DNA from: Polyodon spathula | Taxonomy: Eukaryota > Chordata > Actinopteri > Acipenseriformes > Polyodontidae | Direction: 5' to 3' | NCBI RefSeq assembly: GCF_017654505.1 | Contig: NC_054538.1 | Span: 51,954,286-52,018,285, forward strand | Length of the DNA stretch: 64,000 nt | In this document: piece by piece, positions 32,420-43,395 of the stretch | Numbering within the stretch: the stretch's first letter is position 1 | How the letters are laid out: the number at the start of each line of letters is the position of its first letter | The notes under the pieces: generated by a model | Told to the model about the DNA's origin: nothing | The model's input: only the letters and a program-made list of their open reading frames with translations | Databases searched by the model: none | Translations under genes and position numbers: made by a program

Positions 32420-32963
32420 GGGGCAAATACTTTTTCACGGTACTGTATGAACTACTTCAACACTAGAAGCATCACGGTTATACTGATACCTACAGCCTAT
32501 CGGTTACAACTCAAAAGTTTTATTCAAGCACATCATATCAAACATCTGCACAGACGTATTTAAATGAACAATTAAACATAAAAGAGTTTATTTTCTAACT
32601 TACCACATATAACACAACTTCAAAAAATGAAAAACTATAATGAAATAAACATTTCAAAAGAAACTAGTGTGTAAACAGGTGTATGCATATACAAAACTGT
32701 AAAAACAAAAGAGCTGCTGCAGCCTGCAACCATATCTGGGCAGTATCGAAAATACATGTAATTAAAATACGTGTTTTCATTACATTGGTATTTTGTAATT
32801 TGTAATGCAAATGCCAATTTAGAAGTATTTTGTATCAAAAATACATTTCCTGAGTATTTTGTAATTTCAAAATACATTCTCAGTAGTGGTTTAAATATTA
32901 AACTGCAGCTGTAGAAAATGCAATTATAGTGATCGCGTATTCGATAAAAAAAAAAAATAATAA

Positions 32964-33437
32964 ATGCACAGGCAAGCGCCAGTTTGTCTTGGGTGTAACT
33001 TTAAATCAACAATGATGCACTGGCTGCCACACTGTCTCTCTAGAGACACCGCAAGATTACACCAACTAATGCTTCAGGCTGCTGAAGAGCTGGGTCTTGT
33101 ATCAGAATCTTCTAGCGGGAGACCCCTTGAAGAGGAAGAAGATGACTTATTTGTTTTTATGGATAGCAAAGATGTTTCACAGATAAATACACCCTCAACA
33201 ACAAGCAACAAAACTGAGCTGGAGATCCTTCATTTTCTTGTAGACCCAAGGAAAGATGTGGCATCTTTAGATCAATACCCTTTCATAAAGAAGCTGTTTA
33301 CATGCTTTAATATCATTTTTCCTTCCTCTGCTCCTGATGGGCGTCTCATCTCTTTTGCTGGCTTGGTTTTCAGCCCCCAAAGAAATCGGATGTCGGATGA
33401 CCTTGTCCAGAAAGTTGTTTTGCTGAAGGAGAACTGA
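32964..33437 (+). pseudogene. hAT transposase C-terminal (dimerisation) fragment
   Basis: A 157-codon frame ends with the hAT dimerisation block: ELEILHFLVDPRKDVASLDQ, YPFIKKLFTCFNIIFPSSAP, LISFAGLVFSPQRNRMSDDL, VQKVVLLKEN. In hAT transposases this region follows the DDE domain and mediates dimer formation. The N-terminal BED finger and the catalytic part are absent. The first residues (MHRQAPVCLG) are probably not native. Start uncertain. It may be a fragment of a full transposase or of a domesticated ZBED-like gene; the surrounding hAT ends favour the former. Confidence 0.75.
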
Positions 33438-33843
33438 TAGAGAACTATACAGTGCCACACATCAGTCTAGTACATCCATGTGTACCGAAAACTACACTAA
33501 TGTTAGACATTAAATAAATACTGTTTGAATATTCAAAGTTTTTTGCTTGCTATAGAATTACTCCACCTATCCTCCCACAAAAAAGAAAACCTTTCTGGTG
33601 TTGAATTGTTATTTATTTTAAAACTGCATCTTGACAGCAAAAAATAAAGATGCTTGGAACAGTAATTGTCTGAAGAGTCCTTTATCAAAATGGTAAAAAC
33701 TCCACATATTTCCTAAAGAGCAACTTTGAAGGGTTACACTTATAACAACCATCCAAAAAGCATTCCAAAATGTTCAGGTTCAAGCCTTATTATCTAAAAT
33801 ATCGATTTTTTTTTGAACAATATAAATCGTTGAACTATATATA

Positions 33844-33847
<4 letters not shown>

Positions 33848-33909
<62 letters not shown>
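33848..33909. repeat. (AT)n microsatellite
   Basis: About 30 at units. Confidence 0.95.
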
Positions 33910-33913
<4 letters not shown>

Positions 33914-34017
33914 CTGTTTTGTTTATTAAATGTATTTTGTAATTTAAAATTGTATTCTCCAAATACAATTGTATTTTGTATTGAAAATGCATTTCCTGAG
34001 TATTTTGCCTAACCCTG

Positions 34018-36169
34018 CCTTTGCAGTTTTCTGATCGAAATGTTTCTGCTGAAGCGCTTTGGCTAGCTTTAAGATGAATTCTCTCTTACCCTGTACAAAA
34101 CATAGGCTGCCAGGTCTAGTAAAGATAACAGGCTTGTATATGAAAAAAAAAGAATATTGTAGGTTATATTCAAAATAAAAACATGTATTGTGAAAGACGG
34201 TTCTAGTGTTAATGAAATGTAACTTTTAGATGTTCCACACACACACAAAAATATACATTCTAAGTACATCAACTTGTAGAAATTATATTTGATATAATTG
34301 TGTATGTGTGTTGGAAAGGTATTCAGATAAACCAGAAGTAGCTAATGCGCAGCGTCATTCAGAATGTGCGCAACAACACGTGAATTAATTTCTCTTGTTA
34401 AATGTTTTTGCCTTCATGGCAACGCATGAAACTCTCCTCACGATATTCAGAGTAGTTATTTTCCTACTTATTAAGCAGACAACGGCAAACAGGTTGTGAG
34501 GAACTGTCATGACTTGTGCATGTAAACGCCGCCTATGATGCACCTTGAGCAGTACGACAACAGGGTGGACTTGCTGGATAGGCAGCGAGGGTTGTCATTG
34601 TAAAGAATTGCTTCTAGAAGGGTCCTCCGTTGCTGTATCACATTAAATATATGCAATGTTCCTCAAATCTTTATAAATTGATAAAAGCTATACCACTAAA
34701 TGTGTTTTTTTGTCAATCAGATACACGTCGTTAATTTATCAGCATGAATACAAAACTTAAGTAAATGAGAAACGTGTAATATAATACTCTATTTTTCTGT
34801 TTTCTATCGACATTCAAACAATATATGTTCTATGATTATTTAAAAGTGAAATCCACCTTTGCAGTAGGATCAAAATTATCCTGATATTTTTGGATAAAAG
34901 TAATCCTGATCTCCTCTTTAAATTCTGAAAAACCCAATTACAACATTTTATCGTGATTAAAAGTACACTTGGATTACCAAAGCGCAATCTGGATCATAGT
35001 AATCCTGATCACATGTTGAAGTTTTGAAAAACCCAATTTCACAAATTGGTAAAATTGGATTACCAAATTTCGAAAAAAACAGCCCCTGGAGATAATCATA
35101 TATGGATTAAAAGAGACATAAAACACATTAACACAGTTGAAAGCTAAAAAGAAAGAAAAAAGCACTGACATTGAATCCACTGCTAGAATCCTTGTACTGT
35201 ACTAGATGAAGTTAAAACAAAACAACTGCTCTGGGTGGTTTCATTTTTTGACAGGTGACTAAAATGTCATTTTATGTAGTAAATCTACAACCATCTGAAA
35301 ATATGTTACAGGTATGTTTAATTATTCTTATTCAACTATGTGTTATATTAAACAATACAGTGTAGGGTGCTATGGAAGGTACAAGCTTGTTTTCACCCAC
35401 TTAAGGTAAGGGCAGCCAGTAAGCCCACTGGTAGCAAGTGTTGGAGTGGATGTCAGCTTGTATCATACAGCATCCTAAATGATATTTGATAAATATTAGG
35501 GAGCCATCTGTTGTTTAAGTCTTAAGTGTCATAGTTCGATTTTAATGAAGTTATGAATGTCTTGACCATGCCAGAAAGATATGTGTATATCTATGTTGAG
35601 CAGAAGACTAGTTATCTGGTGCAATGTATTACTGTAAACATAAATAAATCTACATTAAAATATATTATATGTTTAAAGGACCAGAACAACTAGTTTAAAT
35701 TGAATTTTAAGGAAACCAGGCTACTCAGCCAAGACACATACAAGTTAGTATTGTAAATATATATAATTAGTTGTATTTTTGTTCTTGTCATTTGTGCTTG
35801 AAGAGAAGGGTAGTACAAAAACATATGTGTTTTCTTGATCGGTTTTCTGGTGTTTCTTGAGGTTTTGCACTGTGTATGGATAACTGTCATTAGTGAGTAG
35901 GAGGGCTGCAGGCTGTTGAGCGTAACGGTAAGTGGACCTTGTTTGTGTGAATGACAGGAAAGTGGGCGTTGAAAACTGGCTGTGAAATTATTAAACTTAA
36001 AATAGATCTCAATTTGTTATTTTTAGACTTATCTGCCTGTAGCACTGCTTTCAAGATTGCTTTTGCCCACAGTCAGTGTCTGGTTGCAAACAAGATACTT
36101 CATTGAAACAAGGTTTCCCAAGGCTTTGAAGTTATAACCAAGACTTTTGTACCTCTTATTGACAACATT
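34018..36169. other. No gene recognised
   Basis: AT-rich. At 34850-35100 a degenerate repeat has recurring words like gtaatcctgat and tgaaaaacccaatt in two halves, possibly an old MITE. No coding sequence was recognised. Confidence 0.45.
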
Positions 36170-36487
36170 TTCTCTCAGAATCTTAATCTGTTCCTTAGCT
36201 TTGGTTACGAAATATAACCCGGAACGACCCATGCAGAAATTGTGAGAAATCATGAGTGTTTGACTTGTCTATAATTGTTACTTGTGTTTTCATAGATGGC
36301 TAACACATTCGGGAGCTGTCGCTAAGGGCCAGTATAAAACCCAGAACAGCACTACACTATTATCATGCATTAAACTGTATCACCCATCACAAGCACTACA
36401 GCACGCACCCGGGACTGGTTACTGTGTTTGTATATTGTGGGAGAGATACCTGTGTTTATTGTTTGAGACTGCAAACCCATTATTATT
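36170..36487 (+). repeat. 5-prime LTR remnant of Gmr1-type copy 1
   Basis: Matches part of the right LTR. The outer start and the junction with the primer site are missing, because the sequence jumps from attattta directly to the gag start region, which in copy 2 is preceded by the LTR end and agtggtgttagcagtagg. Confidence 0.65.
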
Positions 36488-36499
36488 TATCATGGTATC

Positions 36500-37120
36500 A
36501 TGGACCGCAACACACTGGCAGAGCTGCTGGAGGCACTGGATAGCAGACGGGAGACAGAGGAGAGAAAGTGGAAAGAGCACTACACTACGCTCATTGAAGA
36601 GATAGGGTTGGCGTTTTCCATAGCACTAGCTCCTACAGGAACATCAACAATGTCAGCACCGAAGGCTCGGGCAATGAAGATGTCAGCGGAGGATTACCCA
36701 GAGGCATACCTGGCCACGTTTGAGTGAATGGCCACCACTGCGTCATGGCCGCGGGAGTTCTGGGTGAGCCAGCAGGGACCCTGTCTGATCGGGGAGGCTC
36801 AGGCAGACTACCAGGCTATAAGCGACCTCAACGCTGCCAGTTACGACCTGGTCAAGCTGGCTATTCTCAGTCATCTCAACATTATGGCAAAGACTCACCT
36901 GGTACAGTTCAGGGAGTACCGAAGAGCTCCAGAGACACTCCCCAGGGTGGTTGCGAAGCGCTTGCGTGACCACATGGTACACAGGCTGACCACCGAGAAG
37001 AAAACCAACCTGAAAATGGGGGAAGCAGTGGTTGTAGAGCAATTCTGCCATGTGGTTGGCACCTATACCCAAGCCTGGATATGGTGCCACAACCTCCACA
37101 CCCTGGAAGATGCCGTTTAA
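36500..37120 (+). pseudogene. Gag with SCAN-like segment, Gmr1-type copy 1
   Basis: Starts MDRNTLAELLEALDSRRETE, homologous to copy 2 (MDIAELTTLLQALEHRRETE). A single in-frame stop (36725-36727) replaces an Arg codon kept in copy 2; otherwise the frame stays open to 37117. Residues near 36930-37117 read TLPRVVAKRLRDHMVHRLTT, then VVVEQFCHVVG, TQAWIWCHNLHTLEDAV. This matches the SCAN domain pattern (T+EQ..E...LEQFL..L....QAWV..H.P....EAV). SCAN domains of vertebrate zinc-finger proteins are thought to descend from Gmr1-like gag, which fits. In the virus-like particle this region would mediate oligomerisation (inference). Confidence 0.7.
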
Positions 37121-37343
37121 CTAGTCGAGGATTACGAGGACCCACTGGTCTCCGCCTGGACAGGGATACTGTCGGTGCCTGCCCTTCAGAGCAGCCAAGC
37201 CCCTCCTCTCTCTCTTCCGCCACCACCACTGCCCTCAACACCGGCATCCAGACCTCCTAGATCTCTGGCCCCTATGGGCAACCTCCTCTTCATGGAGATC
37301 AAGGTTAACCCCCAGTGGAGGTAAAGCTGCTACCCCGGCCTCG

Positions 37344-37640
37344 TTGCCACACCAGCAACGAGACATGTGTTTAAACAATATTCCCTCCTTCTCCCCTATC
37401 TGTTTTAGATGCAACCAACAGGGGCACCGGGCCAGGTCATGCCCATCGGCAATGGAGTGTGACATGGCAGTGTGCAATTGGGCATCTGGAGCAGGTAAGA
37501 GTGGGGAAAATGGTCGGGAGGGGCCTTGCATTGTGAATGCAGTTTTAGGCAAGGTGACAACTCACGCATTAGTGGACACCGGGTGTGAGCAGACCTTGAT
37601 TAAAACAGCTCTCTTGGGCATTATGTCTTGGCAGCCATGA
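37344..37640 (+). pseudogene. Zinc knuckle and aspartic protease, Gmr1-type copy 1
   Basis: Contains a canonical CCHC knuckle CFRCNQQGHRARSC (residues 20-33 of the frame) followed about 55 residues later by ALVDTGCEQTLI, the active-site triad region of a retroelement protease (DTG). The segment between the gag frame and this one has lost its frame. Nucleocapsid and protease lie upstream of the integrase. Confidence 0.75.
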
Positions 37641-38019
37641 GGCCAGGTGGCAATATCCATGGAGATACACCACCTTAAAAGTAAATTTATCAGTAGGACC
37701 GATAAAACATCACATAGTAGTTGGGGTGGCGGAAAGGCTACCACACCCAATAATTCTGGCTCGAGACTGGCCTAATTATAGAGAATTGGTTAAATGAATG
37801 GCAGTCTCGACCGTACACGTAAACGTGGCAGACTAAAAGAAAAAGGAACGAATTGGTGAAGTGTTTCCTTTTCAAGCTGAAATATTTTTGAGACAAGGCA
37901 GGGGTCTGGTGGGAGAGTGCTCGGGTGATAAAAACACAGGTGAAAAGGAGTCAGAACGTAATGTGACCAAGAGGGCGAGGTTAGTGGGCCATCTAGGGCA
38001 GATGCTACTCCCGCCCCTC

Positions 38020-38930
38020 TCAATATCCCGGACATGTGGTACTCAAGCGCGGACATAATGTGGGGCCAACATAATGACCCGTCACTAGTGCACACTTGGG
38101 GGCAGGTCCGGTCTATTGAAGGTAAGGATGTTGATGGCGCTGGGTTGCTAGTATTTCTAGCTTCAGTATCAAGGGGCAATTACTATATAGGGTAAACCTA
38201 GTTATGGGCACAGGACAGCCTGTAACACAATTATTGGTTCCCCCGTCTTGTCGGACCGAGGTCATGAGGCTGGCACATGACATCCCTTTTGCGGGGCACC
38301 TCGGAGCTGACATGACAAGGGAATGGATATTGGCTTGATTCTATTGGGTAGGTCTTCATACTGAGATATGTAGCCACATGCCCAGACTGCCAGCGAGTGG
38401 CGCCGGGTTGAATGCGCCCTGCTCCTTTGGTTCCACTGATACCACTGTTCCCTTTGATACCCGGAGGCAGTTCCATTGAGGTCCACTAGTGCCGCTGTGA
38501 TAGCAACCAACTTTCTGTCTAATGCTACAGCAGGTATATAAAATATAAAAAATACGTTCCATCAGGACGTTTTTTTATCATCCATAGAAGGACGGTTTGG
38601 TGGAATCCTTTAATCAGATTTTGAAGTCGATGCTGAGATGGTTTGTAAAGCAAGAGCAGAAACATTGGGCATCGCTTCTTCTCTACCTCCTTTTTGCAGT
38701 GAGAGATGTGCCGCAGAGTTCGAAAGGGTTCTCCCCCTTCGAGCTCTTGTATGGCCGACAGCCTCACAGCATCCTCGATCTGTTGAGAGAGAGATGGGAG
38801 GAGCACAAAGGCTCATCCAAAAATATAGTGAAACATGTGCTCCCACTAAGAGATCGCCTGGATTTGGTTGGTCATTTGGACCAGGACAACCTCAAATCGG
38901 TTCAGCACCGACAACAGTATCATTAGAATA
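38020..38930 (+). pseudogene. Integrase, Gmr1-type copy 1 (core deleted)
   Basis: Homology to copy 2 is visible across the N-terminal zinc-binding region (degenerate) and then jumps from the position of VPLIPLFPF directly to EAVPLRSTSAA, missing the segment with the first catalytic Asp. A second gap removes the second Asp. The C-terminal part is well preserved at 38597-38926: LVESFNQILKSMLRWFVKQE (including the catalytic Glu), ASLLLYLLFAVRDVPQSS, FSPFELLYGRQP. It lies upstream of the RT segment at 39340-39926. Confidence 0.75.
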
Positions 38931-39339
38931 CAAATGCACTAATTCGAACCTTTTGACCAGGAGACAAGGTAATGCTGCTCCTTCCCTCATCAGAATCTAA
39001 ATTATGTGCAAAATGGCAGGGCCCATATGAAGTGATTTGACCTATAGGGAAGGTGAATTACGAAATTAGATAGCCTGATTGGCGTAATGAACAGAAAATT
39101 TACCATGTAAATTTATTAAAGCACTGGCAGGCAAGAGATTATTTATAGCCCCAGGCCATGTAGCGGATGATTTAGGCCCATGTCCAGAGACTACTAGCAC
39201 AGGGGAACAATTGGTTCCAGATCAACACTGTAAGTTTATTGAGGAGTTCAGCGATGTTTTTTCTGACGTGCCCGGCAGGACTAACTTAGTTGAATATGAC
39301 ATTATATCTCTCTCAGGTGTCACAGTACAAGAGAGACCT

Positions 39340-39926
39340 TACCGAATCTCAGAAAATCAATGAAATGGCATTCGCAAAATGGTAAGGGACATGCTCGAAC
39401 TTAGGGTGATTGAGCCTTCAGGAGCGAGTGGTGCAGTCCAGTTGTCATAGTAGCCAAGAAAGACGGCACCAATCACTTCTGTGTGGACTTCCGGAAGGTA
39501 AACACTATTGCCAAGTTCGATGCATACCCTATGCCTCGGGTCGACGAACTTCTAGATAGACTGGGAAAGACGAAGTTTATCTCAACTCTGGACCTGATGA
39601 AGGGATACTGGCAGATTCCCTTAACCCACAGTCTAGAAAGAAAAATGCATTTTCAACACCTGTTTCACTTTAAAACCATGCCGTTTGGGCTACATGGTGC
39701 ACCTGCTGCCTTTCAGAGACTGATGGACCAGGTTTTACACCCACACCATGAATATGCAGCAGTGTATATTGATGATGTGGTGATTTACAGCTCGACCTGG
39801 CGAGAGCATTTGGCTAGGATTACAGCCGTCCTTCAGTCTCTAAGGGCAGCCCGGCTGACAGCTAACTTGAGAAAATGTACATTTGCCAAGACAGAGACTC
39901 TTGGGAAATGGGAAATGGAAGGATGA
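39340..39926 (+). pseudogene. Reverse transcriptase, Gmr1-type copy 1
   Basis: The fingers region is degenerate (LRVIEPSGASG-like near 39400). The frame 39483-39926 holds MDFRKVNTIAKFDAYPMPRV, FISTLDLMKGYWQIPLT (first catalytic Asp), FKTMPFGLHGAPAAFQRLMD and YAAVYIDDVVIYS, the YIDD catalytic motif. The frame ends with LRKCTF. The palm domain is preserved, but the upstream part is broken by frameshifts. Confidence 0.85.
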
Positions 39927-40420
39927 GATCCATGGTCAACAAAATCCAGGCTTTGGTTGATGTGGCAATCCCCAAAACCATGTCTCAGGTGAGGTCACTA
40001 CTGGGATTAATTGGTTATTACCGCCGCTTTATCCCCGAGAACGCCACAGTGGTAACCCATTTAGTCGACCTCACCAAAAGGAGTGCTCCAAATTCAATCA
40101 AATAGTCAGCTGATTGTCAGGTTGCATAAACTTTGCCAGGTCCCCACTCTTATCACACCAGATTTCACCAAGAGATTCATCCTCCAATCCAATGCGTGGG
40201 AGGTGGGTTTGGGTGCTGACTTGTCCCAAAAAGTAGATGGAGTAGAACACCCAATACTGTATTTCAGCAAAAAAGATGCTACCTCAGCACTGCAACTACT
40301 CCGTAGTCGAAAAGCAGTGTTTGGCCATTAAATGGGCTTATCACTCTTTACGATACTACCTGCTGGGGCATTCATTTGATCTTGCCACAGACCACGCCCC
40401 ACAAGTGGTTAAGCACAATG
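39927..40420 (+). pseudogene. RT connection and RNase H, Gmr1-type copy 1
   Basis: MVNKIQALVDVAIPKTMSQV, RSLLGLIGYYRRFIPENATV, then LITPDFTKRFILQSNAWEVG and LYFSKK follow the usual thumb-to-RNase H order of Ty3/gypsy. The reading frame breaks at about 40330, but remnants such as HYLLGHSF/ATDHAP-like words continue. The RNase H catalytic Asp of the DAS motif is replaced (NAW). Confidence 0.7.
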
Positions 40421-40551
40421 AAGGATAGCAATGCCCAGATAACTATATACTACATGGTACACCGTGCAGGGAAAAATTATTTTTCCAGGGAGGGGAGAGT
40501 AATGGGATAGATAGATTCCGCTGAGTGTTCCTTTGGCTCCACTGTAAGCGG

Positions 40552-41187
40552 TGTGATATTTTACACAAATACAGTGCATCTTGATTGTAAATCTCCCTCC
40601 CGACCTGTGAGGGTGCTAAGCAGTGAGGACAGAGTTCTTTGGAAGGGCTGGCCTGACAGTTCTTTCCCCGGGTCGGGAAGTCGGTCAGTCTGGAAGGCGA
40701 GACTCCGTTAAAAGAATGTATTGACCCAGAAGGGAAACGATGTAGCAGCCGCAGATTGTAAAGGCAGCTGCACTCGTTTACCAAGGGGGTCATGCGTGAC
40801 TGCATATAAGGGAAGACGGAGAATCGTAATCTGTTCCTTCGCTTTGGTTACGAAATATAACCCAGAAGGACCCGTGCAGTAATTGTGAGAATATTCTGAG
40901 TGTTTGTTTGTCTTGTCTGTTACTTGTGTTTTCATAGATGACTAACACGTTCCAGAGCTGTCACTAAGGGCCAGCATTCTGTGTTTATTGTTTGGGACTG
41001 CAAACCAATTATTATTTACCCTGTGCATTACACATTGCTGTCTATTACCGTTGATCATTATTTTGGTCAACAGACCTGAATTATAAAACACAGAAATCAC
41101 TTTTCCATACCAGATTACAATCTCTGTCTGTTTTAATCCTGCACTAGATCACCTCTGTACCTGTACACAATCAACCACTTTGCCACA
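40552..41187 (+). repeat. 3-prime LTR of Gmr1-type copy 1
   Basis: Starts TGTGATATTT and ends ACTTTGCCACA, like the LTR end of copy 2 (ACTTTGCCACA at 45839). About 50 bases upstream a purine-rich ccagggaggggagagtaatg corresponds to the polypurine tract region. Confidence 0.7.
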
Positions 41188-41719
41188 CAACATTATCAAC
41201 TTTTTGAAGCATTGACAATTTCAGCCAACTGCAACGTTTCAGTTGCCAGAAATGTCAGTCTTGTTCTCAAGACAACTGCTGTTTCTTGTCTTCTACCCTG
41301 TAAATCAATATAGGGTGCTTGTAAAAGTAATTTTTTTGTTGTCATTTTTTATCCAAAATGAAAATCAGATATTCTAATCTAGGCAACAGACCAGGGATAA
41401 ATATGGCTTTTAGATATTTAATATTTCAAATAATGTTTCTGATATTATTCTAAATAATTACATATTTAAAATAATTTTGTTGGAATATTTATAAATATTC
41501 AAATACATTGATTTTTGTTTTATAATAATGTGAAACATAACATATATTCAGTTTTATAAGAACATTTATTTAGTATCATCACATTAATATTTGCATTAAT
41601 ATTATCCAAATACACAAATACAATTAATACATTCAAAATTCTACCGAATTAACACATCAGCATTACATGCAAAGCCAAATCAATATTGTGTACTTTTGCA
41701 CTGTCACAAGTCAGTTGTC
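41188..41719. other. No gene recognised
   Basis: AT-rich sequence, possibly the 3-prime non-coding part of the adjacent hAT fragment (complement orientation). No clear end was found. Confidence 0.4.
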
Positions 41720-42056
41720 TGATGCTGGTCATGTCACATTGCTATTGCAGTATATGGACATCAAGATTTCAAATCTGTTGTCGCTGAGAGAGCACCTATA
41801 TGGTCAGAATGACTGCCGGCAATGCTGAATACTCTCTTGACAGGTGCAGAGGTGGCGGCCACATGAGGACATTTAGGGGCATAGCTTTTCTAAAATACAA
41901 GGGGTCAGAGTCCTCTGGAAGACAGGGGAAAGCCAAGTAGCCAGTCGCCTCTGTAGTAGCAGGTTGAGAAGGTGGAGGAGCTATCATGAATATAAACAGC
42001 TTTCTCTTCTTGGCAGGTGGTTCTTGGGCAGGCTCAGAGCAAATCAAAAACAAAGA
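41720..42056 (-). pseudogene. hAT transposase fragment (frameshifted)
   Basis: The minus strand reads EPPAKKRKLFIFMI, GYLAFPCLPEDSDPLYF, and in the next frame CPHVAATSAPVKRVFSIAGS followed by HSDHIGALSATTDLKS. P-x-TSAPxxRVFSxAG is the hallmark of the hAT dimerisation domain (PATSAPSERVFS.AG). One frameshift between the two parts shows decay. Different family from the fragment at 32964. Confidence 0.7.
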
Positions 42057-43139
42057 TTTACCATGATTTATTGATATGAAGCAATTTTTTGTGACAAATA
42101 AAGTTCAACAGAACAAGATGTAATATGTACAGTAAACATATTACTTTCCTTTGCAGCATATATTATTCTTCATGTTGCTGCAGTGTTACACATTTATTAG
42201 GATGTGGTATGCTCACTATCACGTGTGTGTATTACTTTTTTTATGCCAAGTTTTTATATTAAAAACAAGATTTGCAACAGTGTACTTTGGTGTCGGTAAG
42301 ACAATAATATTTAATTTAGTGTCTAGAAATTGACCAATTTTTAAGGTACATGTTAAAATGGTCCTGGCCTTCCTCCTCCAGATGCATCAAAATTTGTTTT
42401 TAATTGCTCGTTTTAGAAGTACAATAACCCACTTTTATTTTCAGTTATATATTGAAGTAAATTAGGAAAAACTGCTATTGGTAAGTACCAGTGCCTATAA
42501 CTTTTTTTAGGTTTCACTATTGGAGCATAGAGGTAGTTCGATGTCCTGATAATTCTAAACAAACTTTAGCCAGAGTATATCTTTGATATTAGATTATATG
42601 ATTAAATTGACAGCTGCACTTGCATAACTTACATGCAGATGCCAAGTGAATTAAATAATCTGATATCACATACAGACTCATCCCTCTTCTAATGTTTGTT
42701 TAGAATTAAAGTCTACAGAATTCAAGTCCAGGAGTATTTTAACTTCTCAATGTCTGGAGGTCTGGTTTTCTGCAGCGTACATTTCTTACTTGTTCGATGA
42801 ACTCAGCACATGAGCCTTTGATCACGTTGTTAACCCATGAAAAAGATCCCAGGAGAAAGAAGCTGAAGCTCTTGCAGTATTGCCTTCGGTTACCCTGCTC
42901 CAGGTGAGCTACATGAGAAGAGTATCTCTGATCATTTTGTCTTCTGCTTACGCCCAGAGACCTACTGTCCCAAAACAAGAGCAACCTACTCCACCACAAC
43001 CCATACTGCTTCCACTTAGCAGCCTGGAAATTGAAAGGGGGAAATTAGAGCACAAACGGTTCTCTCTGACAGTCATAGATAGTCATAGTCATCCAATCCA
43101 ACAACATTTCTTGAAAGCCTGCACCTAATACCACCCTGT
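42057..43139. other. Mostly unassigned
   Basis: The 42739-43128 part is richer in coding-like composition and may belong to the DIRS fragment that follows, but no motif is recognisable. The rest is AT-rich. Confidence 0.4.
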
Positions 43140-43395
43140 TGACCAGTGGTTCCTCAGTGAAGCCTGTCCCTTGTTTTAAGGCTAACAAAGGCACACTTCA
43201 AACCCCTAAGCTTCTGCTCCCTGAAACATCTTTCCCTCAAAACAACATTTATAGTAGGCATAGTTTCAGCAAGAAGAGTAAGTGAACTCCAAACCATAGT
43301 TGTAGACTATCCATACCCAGTTCTTTAAAGACAAAGTTACTTACAGGCTCAATCCCAACTTCCTTCCGAAAGTCATCTCAGAATAGGCTTTTTGC
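43140..43395 (+). pseudogene. DIRS-type tyrosine recombinase fragment
   Basis: The plus strand reads HFKPLSFCSLKHLSLKTTFI, VGIVSARRVSELQTIVVDYP, then after a stop YLQAQSQLPSESHLR in a shifted frame. This matches the start of the catalytic domain of DIRS tyrosine recombinases (LK.LSLKTLFLLA..SARRVSELQAL), with the first catalytic Arg in ARRVSEL. The rest of the recombinase is not present. Confidence 0.6.

Larger units (their letters stand above)
30210..32445 (+). mobile_element. Second Tc1-like transposon, with inserted solo LTR
   Basis: Left end cagtgccgtgaaaaagtatt and right end atactttttcacggtactg are complements, each flanked by the TA target duplication (30208-30209 and 32446-32447). The interior carries a plus-strand transposase relic (30570-31580). 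A solo LTR interrupts the element near its right end (31782-32419). A truncated copy of the same family lies at 52090-52560. It is a different Tc1 family from the one at 23421. Confidence 0.85.
32735..34017 (+). mobile_element. hAT-type DNA transposon (internally deleted)
   Basis: The left end (ctgggcagtatcgaaaatac) and the right end (complement cagggttaggcaaaatactc) resemble each other imperfectly, and both subterminal regions are dense in aatacattt/tattttgta words (32750-32880 and 33930-34005), typical of fish hAT ends. Between them lies a transposase C-terminal segment (32964-33437) and an (at)n tract. Exact target duplications were not determined. Confidence 0.55.
36170..41187 (+). mobile_element. 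Gmr1-type Ty3/gypsy retrotransposon, copy 1 (decayed)
   Basis: A 5-prime LTR remnant (36170-36487) matches the right LTR (40552-41187): gttacgaaatataaccc, the stretch with ttacttgtgttttcatagat, ggctaacac.ttc, gagctgtc.ctaagggcca. The interior runs gag (SCAN-like), zinc knuckle, protease, integrase, then reverse transcriptase and RNase H. Integrase before RT is the copia-like order, known within Ty3/gypsy from the Gmr1 group. The integrase core is internally deleted, and many stops are present. Confidence 0.8.
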
